Shown here: positions 13,107 through 35,792 of the stretch, in pieces
How positions within the stretch are numbered: position 1 is the first letter of the stretch
Layout: each line of letters starts with the position of its first letter
Source of the DNA: Pelodera strongyloides
Lineage: Eukaryota > Nematoda > Chromadorea > Rhabditida > Rhabditidae
Assembly: GCA_036852015.1 (NCBI GenBank)
Contig: JAANDG010000028.1
Coordinates: 62,001-126,000, forward strand
Reading direction: 5' to 3'
DNA: 64,000 bases
Position numbers and translations under genes: made by a program
The notes under the pieces: model-generated
Database searches by the model: none
What the model was told of the DNA's origin: nothing
What the model saw: the letters and a program-made list of their open reading frames with translations, nothing else

Positions 13107-13637
13107 TCATTTGATTAATTGTTTATAATGTACAATAATGTAAAAACATCTTGTAAATGCACTTTTAAAGTTGTGTCGCGTGGGTTTGAAACGTATGCTT
13201 TGCACATAATACATAAAGTTAGGTGATATAGTACGTTTCAAAACCACGTGGCACACCTTTTAATTAGCCATCAGATTCCTTTTCTTTAGTTGAAGCTGAC
13301 AAATGAGTTACAGTTATAAATACAAGTCACGGGTAGTGTGCATAGTCCCCTCCTTTTTTTACGAATAAATTATTTTTCTTGGCACTGTACACTTTATTGG
13401 TAAATCTTTCCATCGCATAATGCAACTAATAAAATCCTTTATTAATTTGCGCGAGGGTCATTTCCACATGCATACGTTAAACACCTTAACTCTACAATCT
13501 ACAATAACAAATCACATAGTTACTACAATAATACAGTTGTCAGAATCAGTTTATTCAACTAAGAGAATATCGAATTACTCGTCTAAGCGACTGCGGATAT
13601 ACTTAAACTGGCAGTTTCGTCTACACCACTCCACAGC
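13107..13637. other. Convergent 3' flanks of ligase and ucr-1
   Basis: The stop codons of the two genes face each other across 531 bp. A + strand AATAAA at 13364-13369 can serve the ligase, and a minus-strand AATAAA at 13393-13398 can serve ucr-1, so the transcripts may nearly touch or overlap. A family C hairpin element (13170-13261) lies in the ligase 3' flank. Confidence 0.6.
13170..13261. mobile_element. Family C hairpin element, copy 1
   Basis: The ends CGTGGGTTTGAAACGTA and TACGTTTCAAAACCACG are inverted repeats around an AT-rich centre. It sits between the ligase stop codon and its likely polyadenylation signal, so it is probably transcribed in the 3' UTR. Confidence 0.7.
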
Positions 13638-16600
13638 TTACAATCTCCACCATGACTGGGCGAATCGGGTGTGTTGATAATGGGGGAAAGCCTCAGTTCT
13701 TCCTGAAAAGAATTCATAATTAAATAAAATACAAAAGTTCAGAGATACAGGTATAGACAGGTAGACATAAAGTCACATTACACATAGCATAATGTAGTAA
13801 CGCTTAAAAAATGATATCTTCGATAAACCTCTTAGCAAATATAGTTTAGTAAAATAATTCAAGCATCTGTCAACGCAACAGATTACTCTAAAAATCCTAG
13901 TCGTAAACTAAGGACCTTATATAGTATCGTACGTGATAGAGCATACCATTTCATTCCCGGTATTTTTGGAAAAAGAAATAGACCATAATGTAAAAACCAC
14001 TCACCAACTCCAGCAGTAGCCAGATCTCTGTCGTACACGTGCCTGCTGACGGCTTGCATCACGGCATTCTTATCGGTTCTCTGGAGACGCTCCTCAATCT
14101 CAGCAAGTGATCGGACCTTGTCAGTGTACAAGAGCTGAAAAGACGAAAGAAATAAAAACGGAAATGTTTTAGAAAACTCTGATTATACTGTCCTATGCAA
14201 TGCCGTCTTCGTTCCTTCGTTGTGTGAAAAAAATTCCGATGAAAAAGACTGCCTTATCACTAAATTAAAATGTTTGTGTATTATGTTGTATGCTGAATAT
14301 AAATGTCAACCCGTTGTAGCGCGCCAGCAATAGTAAATAAAATTTTCAAATACTATACAAACCAGATTCTTTATTCTTACAAAATGAAAACGGAAAAGAC
14401 TGGTAACTGTGAGAATCCATAAAAGAAACAAAATAAAAAACACCTCCTTGGCAATGAACGCGGCCTTCTGTGTGTTGGTCTCCACGCTCTGGTAGAAATC
14501 GGTACGGAACAAGTTACGGATGCGGTCCAACTCGTGGTCCTATAACACAACATCGTACTTCGTAATAAAATTACTTGGTTGCTTACTTCATCTTATTTCT
14601 ATTAGGAACCACTTAAAAAATAATGCAGTGAATAGTGCGCAACACAGTTTCCCCACATTGAAAAGGTGAGAATTTAACACAGAAATCAAAACAAAATAAT
14701 CTACGCAAAAGTCAATGTTTCATTTGGATTAAATAAGAGCGGGCAAAACGTTCGCATGCTAAATGCTAAATGCTAATACTAATAAAGCTTGGACATGGAC
14801 TTCACAAATACAAATTACAAACATACAAATCATTTAATTTTTCAATTTTTCATTCAATGCCATTCACACAATAAGGCAAGAAGAAAGTATTATTCAAACT
14901 TCAAACTACAAAAAACCATTTACAAGGCTACACACTATAAACACTACAGTACTCCTCACCTCGAGAGCAGATGCGAGGTGCTTCCACTCGTGCTGGATAG
15001 AGGACATGATACCGGAAGAGTTGAGCAGGTCGTCTCCATCAGATACAAAGTAGATTCCCCACAGACCGGTGTCCCTAAAAAGTACAAAAAATGTAATTGT
15101 TATCAAATTTAAAGCGAAATACCTGCCGGTTTTTGAAACACATACAGCTTCAGCAAATGAGCATAAATTAGAATAAAAAAAAATCGAACAAATTGGCATA
15201 AAAAATGTAAGAATTCAGTTATCCACGACGCCTTTCAAAAACCGGCAGGTATTGCGCTTCAACGGACAAACAATGCATAAATTAATTCGAAAAAATTCCT
15301 AACAATGAAGAAAGAGGGAGACATCCCCCAAATATACATATCAAGTGGCTCAAACGAAATGTTGTAAAAACTTGACGACAGTAACGAGTTAGTTACATAA
15401 TTTCACTACTTCACATTAAGCGTTTCAACGTTAAAAAAAAAGATATAATATAAAAATAGTGAGAAAAAAAGTCGCAGACCCTCGGAGAAGAACCAAAAAG
15501 GGCAATCATACATTTCTTGGAACACAACAAATAACAAACTTACGACAAGGAAAGCAAAGTATGCATTCACTCACTCAGCAGGTGCTCACAACTATTCATC
15601 AAACCCTTACTTGTACTGAATGTTGAACTGCTCAAAGAAGTGGAGTCCGTGGCCGGCGCACAGTTTCTGCACAACACGCGACGGGGCGTGGTACGAGGAG
15701 GCATGGGTCACGTCCCACTGACCAACAAGCTTGGCAGCAACCTATATAGATAGGTATATCATTTTAACTACCAACTACAATAAACAACAATCAAGGAAAC
15801 TTTGGTGTGTGCATGTAAAATCCCACTTGCCGACCAGCTTGTCTGCACCTGCACACAGTCGATAAAAAGCGAATGATAGTATTATAACTATTATACAAAT
15901 GTGCATATCATTTTATCACAAGTTAAACGAAAGTAGCTATCAACAAGAAGCACAAAAAATCGGATGATCGCCATTCGCTGCTGGCTGCGTGCTTTAAAAA
16001 TTCTTTCCGTGAATATAGAATATACAGTTTTAATAACAGATAATAGTTAATTAATTACGATACATCAATAATTAGAAAAAAAGAACTAAACAAAATAAAG
16101 TTTCAAAACTCACTGCCAGAGGAAGGGCGTCATTGTGTCCATATCCAACGCCCTGAAAGTCATCCATTTTTATTAATTTAAAAAAAATGTGTCTAAATAA
16201 AACTGAAACAAGCATAGTAAGCACAGTCAAACACCACGAAAAATTCCAACGCATCACAACAGTTGAATAATTGAATTCATATATACTGGTATGATTTTTT
16301 TGATAAATAAACAACATGGTTCATCACAATTATAAACATTCATCTTCTAGACCTAAAGGTACGCTTATAGCCATTTCCTTATACTTAATCAATCTTACAA
16401 AATTACTATGCTTAAGTCATTGGTACAAAAATAATTACCATTATCCTCCACAACAGCAGACAAAGAGAGCGACGGATATAGGATTTCATGTACACAAAAG
16501 TTACGCAACATAAAATAAGTAAATAACATACCTCAACGGTCAAAGCGGCGTACATATGAGGAACATTATCGTTACGATAACGGAATTCCGATCCGGTGAA

Positions 16601-19600
16601 GCGAATTCCGGACACCTGAAATGCGATGATAAAAAACCAAACTTTAAAATAATGCCATGGCAAGTATAAGCTATTTATCTGCACAAAGAATTCCGATAAA
16701 CGTTCTACAGTAATCAATAAAACTCGGCACATGCCGACGCTCAAACGGTAAGCTAATTTTTTTTCTTTTGAAATAAAATTACACCGCGCTTCAAGTCTAC
16801 AGAAAGCACCTGCACCATAGCTAATAATTCATCAAATTACAGGAACCGACAACCAGCAACTAACCTGGGGGATGGTTCTTGGGTACTCGTTCGACAAGTC
16901 TCCAAAGTACTTGTTGGAGAGGGTGACCAGCTTGTTATGGTCGCATCCGCCTCCGACAGCGGAAAGGACCATGCGCACTGGTCTGTAGTGATCCTCCATC
17001 CACTCACGGAGTTGTTGAGCGGAGATGTTCTGAAATTGAAATAAAATTTGAAGAAAATAAAAGAAAATATTATTTTTCCATCACAATGCGCTCTTGTAAC
17101 GAGTATAATAATATTCAAATGGAGTATACGCTTTCTTGTAACGAGTTCTGTTCAAATGTAGTCCTTGTAACGAGTCTAATGTGTAATCATACCCAAATGG
17201 TGTATACTCTTCACATGTTTGAGCTTAGCTGTTGGTATTGCTAGAATACATAAAATGGCGACACAAAATTATATTTCAAACTAGCTTACATTATTAGGTT
17301 GTTAGGTATACATCATTAATTGGTTTTATGCCAAGTGAACTTTAATCATGAATGAATTTATCCGACTATTTCATACGAAAAAAATGTCTAGTTTTGCAAA
17401 AAGGCATGCATCAAGCGGTTATTGATTGTTTGTTGCGTGGCAGCCCAATTTTTGCTGCACGCTTTAAGTGAAAATATCGATTGATTATGCGAGAGCTGCC
17501 TCGCAGTCATGCAAAAGTGGGCGTGGTCGAGGCCTTTATAAGCAAAGTGGGAGCATGCCCAAATCATTCTAGGCTATTTGCCCATGTGCAGTGCACGGCT
17601 AATTTGAGCCGTTCTAAGTTTTGGCGTCCTGTAAAGGCGTTTACCAGTGTGTCATCAGATTGAATCACGTTTACCAGTGTGTCATCAGATTGATTATTAA
17701 TCTAATCTACGCTTTGTTTGATGTCCTGTTTGTGTGCTACATTTGCTACCGATTTTAGATTTTGTTTCTTGAGACACACTAAGATGTCCTTTTTGTTTTT
17801 TTGTTTATTGTTCTACATTTGCATCCGATTTCGTTTTGGGATGCACGTTTAGATTTTCGAGTTCCACAAGGCTGGCTACATACGCGTGTGCTTGGATTCG
17901 GGGATTTTGGCGGTTTTTGTACTTTGTTTTTTTGTGGACCGTTTTGGAGTCAAACGATGTTCCTGGTTATTGAGATGTAGTGGATTATTGGTATATCCCG
18001 TCCTACGATGTCCTGCTTTGTGTGCAACCGCTCATTTTGGGATCCGGGCAGCGATTTTCGAGTCTCACAAGCACAAGGCTACTTTTGCGTACATGTTTGG
18101 GAGACGACAGGCTTGGAGACGATCTGTGGATTTTGTGGATTATGGATATAAGCAGCACTATGACGCTCTGTTTTTGTGGCCTACGTTTGTAACTGATGTC
18201 GTTTTGGGATTCTTCCTTCGATTTGCGAGCCTCGTAAGGCTACATTCGGGCATGCGTGGTGCATGGATTCTGTGGTTTGTTGGATCAGGAGACGAACAGT
18301 GGATTTTGGTTATTTGGGTATTTTGTATTATGGATTTCATTCACCCTACGATGTCCTGTTTTCCGTTCTACATTCGCAGCCTATTTCGTTTTGGTAGTCT
18401 ATTTCATGTCTCGGAAGACTACATTCGCGTGTGCGGAGTATGTGCGTATTTTGGTGGATCGAGTTTGGGAAGAATGATTGATTTTGGTTATTATGATATA
18501 TTGGAGGATTGATATAGTCCTTCCTACGAAGCTCTGTTTTGTATGTTTTTGGGGATTTTGCTTAGGTATATTGGCTTACTGATAAGTCTACCCTAGGATG
18601 GGCTTCGTCCGGCTTCGTGTTCTACATTTGCTTCCGATTTTGTTTTGGGTTCCGTCAATTCCGTGATTCGATTTTGACGTTTTGCATTCGCGTATACGTG
18701 AAAGATGTATGTTTTTTCGCGGCTTTGCTTTTGGGGATCGTGTTTGGGAGACCAACGGCTGATTTTGTTTATTTAGATATGGTTGTTGGGGTGGCTGTCT
18801 CACAGGTTCGGAAGGCACGGTTCGCCTTCTTTACTGCGGAGAATTCTGTCACCAAGAGGATTTCTGCGCCCCCAGGCTCGGCCGCTTGTGTTTCAAGATA
18901 AGATGGAAAGGAGTGTTTTAAGAACCGGTGGGTTGTCAAGGAAGTATGATTTTTCGAAAGAGTGAGGTGGCAAAGGAGGAATGGAGGTTACGGTTTATGG
19001 AATTCATTGCTGTTGCGTCAAGTTTAGAGAATTAGGAAAGTGCATGAAGAACAAGTGTTAGGAGGATTTGTTAGGGAGTTAGGGAGTTACTTCAGTGCTG
19101 TGAACTTCTGTGTCAATTATTTTAGGCTACTAGGCGAGCAGAAAGGGAAGAGGGACAGAGTCAATGACTGACGAATGTCGGAGTATGGCAATAAGACGGG
19201 GGGTTCCGGGAGCACATGCGAGAGTGTGCGTATTGAACATGATTTGAGCGAGAGAAGTACGTTTTAAAAACCCCTTTTGTTTGTTTCCCTGGGAGGTGTT
19301 CGTTTATGTCCGGTTTTTTACACGAATGCGTCCATATTTGCTAGGGGAGCCGTAATTTTTGCATAGAATTCAGAGGAGTGAATCTAAACTCCACTAAAAA
19401 TGCCTCCCAGAATATTTTGGCGATATAATTCGGTTTAAATACATCGTTTGCGCAAAGCGCGGGAGTGTTTCTAGGTTTCAGACAGACAACCTAGCAGCCG
19501 TTCAGCTATTATGGTTTACTTGTATAAAATTGCGAAAGAGTTTCGGATTGCTTGTTACAGTGTATTCCTAGAGATTTTGATCAGAAGGCGGACGAGATGA

Positions 19601-22600
19601 GTAGTGTTAGCGATTATGACGATTGGAGTATCAGTGTACACGTGTTTTGGTGTTTTTTTAGAGGCTTCCTTTATGGGCCAGACAAGGAAAACGGATTCTT
19701 CTCACAAGGATGGACGACTGATGTGGAGTTGATGGTTTCGCGCAAAGATGGTGGGTAGTGGGTAGCCGTGTATCACCCGTTGTTTCCGTGTGTAAGACTA
19801 TTGGCTAATGCATTACGTCGCAGTTGTATTCTAAGACGCTGACTGAGTGATACCGCTGAATAACGAAGTGAAATTGTGTTATTTTGCTTGCTAATGAAGT
19901 CACGAATGCTAAGTTCAAGGGAAATATTGGCATTTTGAGTTAATTTGTTGTGTTCCTTTCCTTATTTGGACTATTACACGCTTAAGTTACTCCATAATTT
20001 TTGCCCAAAAATTACGGAGCTTTGTCGATTCTAGTCTTTGTCTTTTTTGCAAAACTCTAGTTTTCATGAAGTGAGGTACGAGCGAAATGAAAATGTCTAG
20101 TTTTGCAAAAAGGCATGCATCAAGCGGTTATTGATTGTTTGTTGCGTGGCAGCCCAATTTTTGCTGCACGCTTTAAGTGAAAATATCGATTGATTATGCG
20201 AGAGCTGCCTCGCAGTCATGCAAAAGTGGGCGTGGTCGAGGCCTTTATAAGCAAAGTGGGAGCATGCCCAAATCATTCTAGGCTATTTGCCCATGTGCAG
20301 TGCACGGCTAATTTGAGCCGTTCTAAGTTTTGGCGTCCTGTAAAGGCGTTTACCAGTGTGTCCCACCCACCCGCCCTTACTTTGGTTTTTAGTGGTGCCC
20401 AGTCGATAGGAAGTATCGAGCCCTGGAGGGAGTGAGCGGTACAGCCAGGGAGAAGGATGCGCTCATGTACTTTGATGGGGATTTTTGCAGAACAGGACTG
20501 TGTCACTTGGTCTCCAGTCTCGCTCGACATTCTCTATTCCCTAGGTTCGATACCTTTTTTTTGGTGATTTGTGGGTGAAGCAAGCGTACTTTAGAAATGT
20601 TTGCGGCAAAACCAGCGTTGGATTACCACTTTGGGTAAGGGAAGTGAGAACAGAACGAGGTTACAGATTTGTGTCTGAAATTAGATGACTACAGTACACA
20701 TAAATGTACGTTGACTTTGTTGTTTGGAATGCTTTGAGACAGCGTATAATTTCGATGCGTATCATATGGCTATAAACGTTGCTTTTTCAGGCAAATACAT
20801 GCAATGTTAAGTTGGTTGCCAGATATGGTCAATATCTCGGAGAGGGTCTGTAGGCTGTAGGAAACATTTCACCAAATTAAATCGGAAATCCGATGTTCAG
20901 TAGGTGGTCGGTGTGGCATTGGCACATTAGTTTATGCCCAGTGTTGAGGCGTACGAGGAGGGGACAGAAAATTGGCGTTACTACGTTATGTGCTTCGCTA
21001 TCCAGTATTTCTCAGATGTGCCAACTTCGTGGGCATTGAGCAGTGTAATTTTGTATTTGGTTAGGAGTATCACGGTGGCATGGTTAACATTTTTCGAAGG
21101 CACCGGTTCGGTACTGAAGTTTATTTTTTCAGAGTATTGGGCGTTGGTTCCAGTGGTTCCTATGCATGCGCTCCTGACAGACAAGAAAGAATACTTGAGA
21201 GATGACGTTTCGGCTAACGGTGTCGGAAGAAAAAGCGTGCGCAGACTAAAGCGCTGGAAAGGCGAAATGAGTATGTGGATACTGTAGAGCTGCCAGGCCT
21301 TTCTATTTTGACTACAATTGTTTATTCGTGCCGCTCTTTTGGAGCGATAGTGTTCTACTTCCGTTTTCACTTGTTTTTCCTACTTCCGTCGTTATTGCTT
21401 CATGAAATTTGTTCTCTTTCTTTGGTATATTTCGTGGTTGTCTGTGTATATATATATTTATAGCTGTTCTGTTATTGTGTTATTGGTTTATCCGTGTACT
21501 TTATCCAAACTAATGTTACCATCCGACGTCGTTGGTCAACTAGCCGGTCACGGCACTAACTTTCAGTTAAATTCGTTGCGTGAATTTGTGCACATGTGGG
21601 AATAAAGCCGTTCAGTTCGTCTTTGTCTTTTTTGCAAAACTCTAGTTTTCATGAAGTGAGGTACGAGCGAAATGAAAACTACGTAATGTCGAAAAATCGG
21701 AAAAATACAGCAAGTCATACTGCACAAATACCCCGTGAAACAATAAATATCAAAATCACATGACATCAAATTTTACAAAACAATAAAAATACCTTCAAAG
21801 CGGAAGTAGTTCCAATTGGGGAACGGGCCATGGGAGTTCCCTGAAAAATACGCATTAACTTATAGTAACTTATAGAGCATAGCACGAGCCCGTCGGCGAG
21901 CAGGCGAGCTCACCAGAACCACCAAAGAGAGAGAGAGGGAGAGAGGGACAGACAGACAGAGGATTTCGCTAACACCGACGAATTTATACGCGGACTCATA
22001 CTCACATCGATCAGTAACACTCTGCAAAAAAGTAAAATTCCTCTCAAGTATCCTCCTAAATTTGCTCTATGAAACATAGAACTAAACGGCTAAACAAGAC
22101 TAAAACATAATTTTACGAGCCAAAAGAAAACCACTAAACCACAGCATAAAAAAAGAATAAAATACAGTCTACTTGAAGAAAAACAACAAAACACAACAAG
22201 AAGAAAAACAACAACACAAAGAAAAAAATGTACCTGGAATGCCGCAGCATGAAGGTTGTCAAAAAGGACAGCCTTGTGATCGTCATCAGACTCTTCCAAC
22301 TTTCTGGAAAGGAGTTAAAAGTAATAAAATACGTCAAGAAAACTCTCTAATAATATAAAGTCCACTTAGAAAGTGTCCGAAAATATATTCACGACGGTTG
22401 AGAAAATAATAACTTGAAGCAACTGGCAACAGAAAAAACTACTTGTTTGTTTAAAGCGCATGTCAAGCCTGTTTCACAGATATTCTATAACACGCGTCAC
22501 AAAATATCGTAGTTTAAACCATTTCTCTCGCGCCCTCCTCTTTTTCTTTGCTGACTTCAAAAATTTCTCTTACGCCCTCCTCTTTTTCTTCGCTGTCTAA

Positions 22601-24133
22601 CAGCCTCGTAAATTCAAACGTCCCGTGGACAGAGACTGTCCGCACGACTCGAATCCCATACTGAAGGAGTTTTTTTGAGCGGTTTGAAATTGTTTTTCTT
22701 CTTTCATGAAAGTTTTTGTTTATTTTTATTTTCACTTTCCTCACCTTCAAAACATAAGCTTTTTTTTGAGCCCAACATGAAAAACCGGCTTGACATTCCC
22801 TTTAAGAGAACGTAGGCAAAGTGTATGTATCAGAAAAAAAGGCATGTTAGGAAATGAAGATCTACAGAAACTTCCAACAAGCCATGGTGAAAAAACTACC
22901 TCAACAAAATCTGTCTCTCGGCCTCGACAGCGGCGGAGTCAAGCTTCGAGTTGCGGAGCACGTCGGCCAAAATGTCGACGACTAAAACGTTAATCATATA
23001 CAAATCACAAGCACAAGTATAAGAGTGCCGTTAAATCCTTTTACAGTTTACAAGTAGAAATGTAGAAATACAAAATAGAGACAAAAGCCCAACATTCACA
23101 TGTTACAATTCTACAAGAGGAATGATTGACATTCCAGGTAAATATCATTTTTATGGTAAACCAGGTTATCCGCTATTTGATAAAAAGTGAAAGGTGTTGA
23201 GTGAAAGTGAGAGACTGACCCTTTTCGACATCACTGGCTCCAGCTTGCACGTAAAAGGCAGTCTGATCTCTTTGGGTGAAAGAGTTGAGCTTGGCACCAA
23301 TAGCCTCCAATTCGGTTTCGAGTTGAGCCTGAGCGCGCTTTCCAGTTCCCTGAAAGTAAACTTAACACTGACTATTTTGACCACTTTATCTACCCGCATC
23401 GGGTATCTAATATCTATTTATACATAACTATAACAATCTAGTTATATAATTAAACATAGACAGGTAGTACATATTAATGCACAGCGCAGTACTGATATTC
23501 GTCAGGGAATTAAGGAAAACTTGGGAGATGTTGTATTGCATGGACGTGAAGGAGACTCGGGAGAAAAGGAGACGCAAACAACTATTAGGAACACAGCGAT
23601 TCTCACCTTATAGATCATATGCTCCAGGAAATACGAGATTCCGTTGTTCGAATCGGTCTCATAACGGCTTCCGTTCTCAATCCACACTCCAACCTAAACG
23701 GGGATTTCCATACAAAGACTATTTCAAGAACATTACGGGATCTAATAGAAAGACCCCAAGATCCGACGTGCGCATCGACACTCAAGAATACAAATGATTT
23801 CGTACTTATGTACGTAGGAATAAGATAAATACGATAACTTACAGTGGCAGTTGCCTTTCCATTGTCCTCGGAAGCAACGCGGAATCCATTGCTCAGTGCG
23901 GTAACCTGGGTCTGAGGTCCCTCAGACAACACCTGCTTAGCGGTAAGGGCTGAAGAGTTTCGCACCTAAAGATCTCTACAGATAAATTTATGTGGATTAT
24001 GTTAATTTTTACGCCAGTGCAGGACAGTTTCTAGTACGACCACACGTGGTGGATCGAAGCGGGAGAAAAACCAACATTTTTGAATAGTTACCTGACAGTT
24101 GGAGAAGCCGCGGAGCACTAGACGGAGAGCCAT
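13638..24133 (-). CDS. ucr-1: Ubiquinol-cytochrome c reductase core protein 1
   Basis: This is core subunit 1 of mitochondrial respiratory complex III, an M16-family protein on the matrix side of the complex. Fifteen exons in transcript order (24092-24133, 23843-23965, 23607-23693, 23220-23349, 22900-22981, 22234-22303, 21793-21840, 16865-17029, 16532-16615, 16114-16152, 15611-15741, 14960-15074, 14444-14539, 14005-14134, 13638-13702) give 468 residues, the expected full length. The N-terminus [12 protein letters not shown] is basic and hydrophobic, as for mitochondrial import. The M16 zinc site reads YFLEH: the first His of HxxEH is Tyr, as in inactive core 1 subunits, whereas processing peptidase beta has [26 protein letters not shown] and the ending FAQSWWRL match the family. 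The 4.76 kb intron between exons 7 and 8 holds two element copies. A candidate trans-splice acceptor (CTAATTTTCAG, AG at 24160-24161) lies 26 bases upstream of the start codon. Confidence 0.96.
15110..15261. mobile_element. Family A hairpin element, copy
   Basis: The ends read AAAGCGAAATACCTGCCGG and CCGGCAGGTATTGCGCTT as inverted repeats, with GGTTTTTGAAAC inside the left arm. It lies in a ucr-1 intron. Confidence 0.75.
17385..20093. mobile_element. Unclassified element, tandem copy 1 (2.71 kb)
   Basis: The copy begins TGTCTAGTTTTGCAAAAAGG and ends with a 60-base block finishing GAGCGAAATGAAAA. Its first 269 bases are identical to 20094-20362, and its last 60 bases to 21619-21678. Near its ends it carries the inverted pair TAGTTTTGCAAAAA and TTTTTTGCAAAACTCTAG. 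The interior (17654-20033) differs from copy 2 and is rich in G and T. No transposase, reverse transcriptase or other domain was recognised in any frame. It is inserted in the ucr-1 intron. Confidence 0.7.
17715..18720 (+). repeat. Degenerate 160-190-bp tandem repeats inside element copy 1
   Basis: The phrase CTACGATGTCCTG..., then a GTTCTACATTTGC-like phrase, then TTTCGTTTTGGG, recurs near 17719, 17781, 18002, 18158, 18346, 18522 and 18590. The units are diverged and uneven in length. They keep long open frames on the + strand because the sequence is G/T-rich, not because of a recognisable protein. Confidence 0.55.
20094..21678. mobile_element. Unclassified element, tandem copy 2 (1.59 kb)
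   Basis: It follows copy 1 head to tail with no spacer. The 5' 269 bases and the 3' 60 bases are identical to copy 1, but the interior (20363-21618) is unrelated. The shared 5' block contains CCTTTATAAGC, a TATA-like word. Identity of the shared blocks suggests a recent event or ongoing homogenisation. Confidence 0.7.
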
Positions 24134-25065
24134 TCTTGATAGATGTACCGCAAGTCGAGCTGAAAATTAGGAATTGATCATGGAATCTTCAACGAGACAG
24201 AGAAAGCCGGAGAAGTAACGCTCACTCTTGGGAAACAAAGGTAGCGTTCATACCCCAGATATTAAAAAAAGAATCAACACGAATCACCCAGAATAAAATA
24301 AAAAGTAAAAATTTAAAATAATAAAAATGAGAAAAATTTTAAAGGTGTATACAATCGGACCGCCCGTGCGGCGTACCGTTCACAAAGTCCCGTTTCAGGA
24401 CTTCACAAATTAACGACAAATAATGCAGCAACGAAATATGGTGCTGGTGTAAGAGAGTGCAGAGAAAGAGAGTGCTTCACGCTAAGTGTACGGAATAGTA
24501 CAAATGACGAAAAGGTGCTCGGCGACGGCATCAACTGACCTCGCGCGCTAACGTTAGAACAACGATATGTGTTGGTCATACATAATGTCAAACCATACAC
24601 TCAAGAACGTTAAGAAGTTTTTGAGAGAGCATGAGGGTCAGAAAACCCCGCGTGCACAAAATAAATTTAAATACTTGAAAAAATCATTACCTCAAGTATT
24701 TCTATTTATATGAAAGAATGCTCTCCAAGAGCGGCATACTCTTGAGAGAACTAGCAATTATCTAAAGTGCGTTGAAATGCACGTGAGAGAACACTGAGCA
24801 CGCGCAACATAAAGCCAAATACTTGAAGAAAAGAATGCATTTTGAGCCTAGACTTTTAGTGCATGTAATTTTCTTAAGAAAATGTTTTTAGAATTATTGC
24901 GACTGTTCGCAATGCGTATCTTTTGTTGCTGTTGATTTCTTTGGCTTAGGCGAGGCATGCAATCATGACCTAAAGAGATTGAAGCTCCAACAACGGTTTT
25001 TTTGCGTTTCCTTCAGGCATTTCAACTCATCTGCATATACTACCTCGTCCCCTCGTCCAGGATAC

Positions 25066-25106
25066 GTTTAAAACACCGGCTGTTATACCGCTTTAATCCT
25101 AGAATG
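25066..25106. mobile_element. Family C element, single end
   Basis: CACCGGCTGTTATACCGCTT matches the right end of the hairpin at 37787-37858. No matching left arm was found nearby, so it is a fragment. Confidence 0.5.
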
Positions 25107-25199
25107 CAGGTGGTCAGCTGGTCATTTAGTTCGGCGGTTAGTTTATGTAGTAAAACTTAGATTGTCGTCTCCTCTCACAAACCTCTCACAAACACAAGC

Positions 25200-25375
25200 A
25201 GACATTTCGGGACATGATCGGGCATATATCGGGGTTTTTGACATAATCGGGCACATTTCAGGCCTCGTTCCTGAAAGGTGCCGGATTATTGGTGGTCGGG
25301 CAAATATCGGGAACTGATCTGGAACATATTGGATTTTTTTTTTGCAGTAATCGGACACATATCGGGATTTTCACT
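25200..25375. repeat. ATCGGG-rich direct repeats
   Basis: Variants of ATCGGGCACAT and ATATCGGG recur every ~20-40 bases, ending near TTTTCACTTTCCTGTGT. A related block (ATCGGG words followed by ACTTTCCTGTGT) is at 47480-47565, so this is a dispersed repeat. Confidence 0.5.
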
Positions 25376-25775
25376 TTCCTGTGTATTCAACAAAACATTA
25401 TCAGGATTAGTTGTGCTTCAGAACGTTATAATAATAATGATAATAATTTATTGACACACTATATAAAGTATATAAGTGTTCACTCGGTTTACTTTGTTAG
25501 CGCGACCGCGCTAAAATTGCTGGTTTTTATGGATTTCGCACTAAATATAATCACAGACAGATACCGAATGATTATGCCACTGTGCGTTTCTGACACAGCA
25601 ACCTACACGCGGATTTTCGCTCCGCCCTTTTCATATCCAGATATTTTTTTTTCAAAATTTTCGCTTTTCCGAAAATTATGCTAGAGAATTTCGATAATAT
25701 ATGCTACTTCTTCCTATTTTTGCTTTTTCGTGCCCTTGTCGTGTCCGCGTAAAGCCTTCGAATTTGCGTAAAGCA

Positions 25776-25788
25776 TTTTGTATGCAGG
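25776..25788 (+). promoter_or_regulatory. Candidate spliced-leader acceptor of ddx-15
   Basis: TTTTGTATGCAG ends one base before the ATG at 25789. This position is typical of a nematode trans-splice site. It is inferred from sequence only. Confidence 0.45.

Positions 25789-35792
<10,004 letters not shown>

Larger units (their letters stand above)
24134..25788. promoter_or_regulatory. Divergent upstream region of ucr-1 and ddx-15
   Basis: These 1,655 bases separate the two start codons, which point away from each other, so both promoters should be here. Near 24675-24830 are several short inverted repeats (AATACTTGAA...CTCAAGTATT; CTCCAAGAG...CTCTTGAGAG). A half copy of a family C element lies at 25066-25106 and an ATCGGG-rich block at 25200-25375. 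No coding exon was found. Confidence 0.55.

Noticed and set aside
17886..18512. 208-residue open frame on the + strand in the element
   Set aside because: It lies in G/T-rich tandem repeats, shows no recognisable domain, and overlaps other open frames in the same repeats; more likely a compositional artefact.
13638..24133. Mitochondrial processing peptidase beta as the identity of gene 2
   Set aside because: The zinc motif reads YFLEH, not HFLEH, and the C-terminal end fits complex III core 1.
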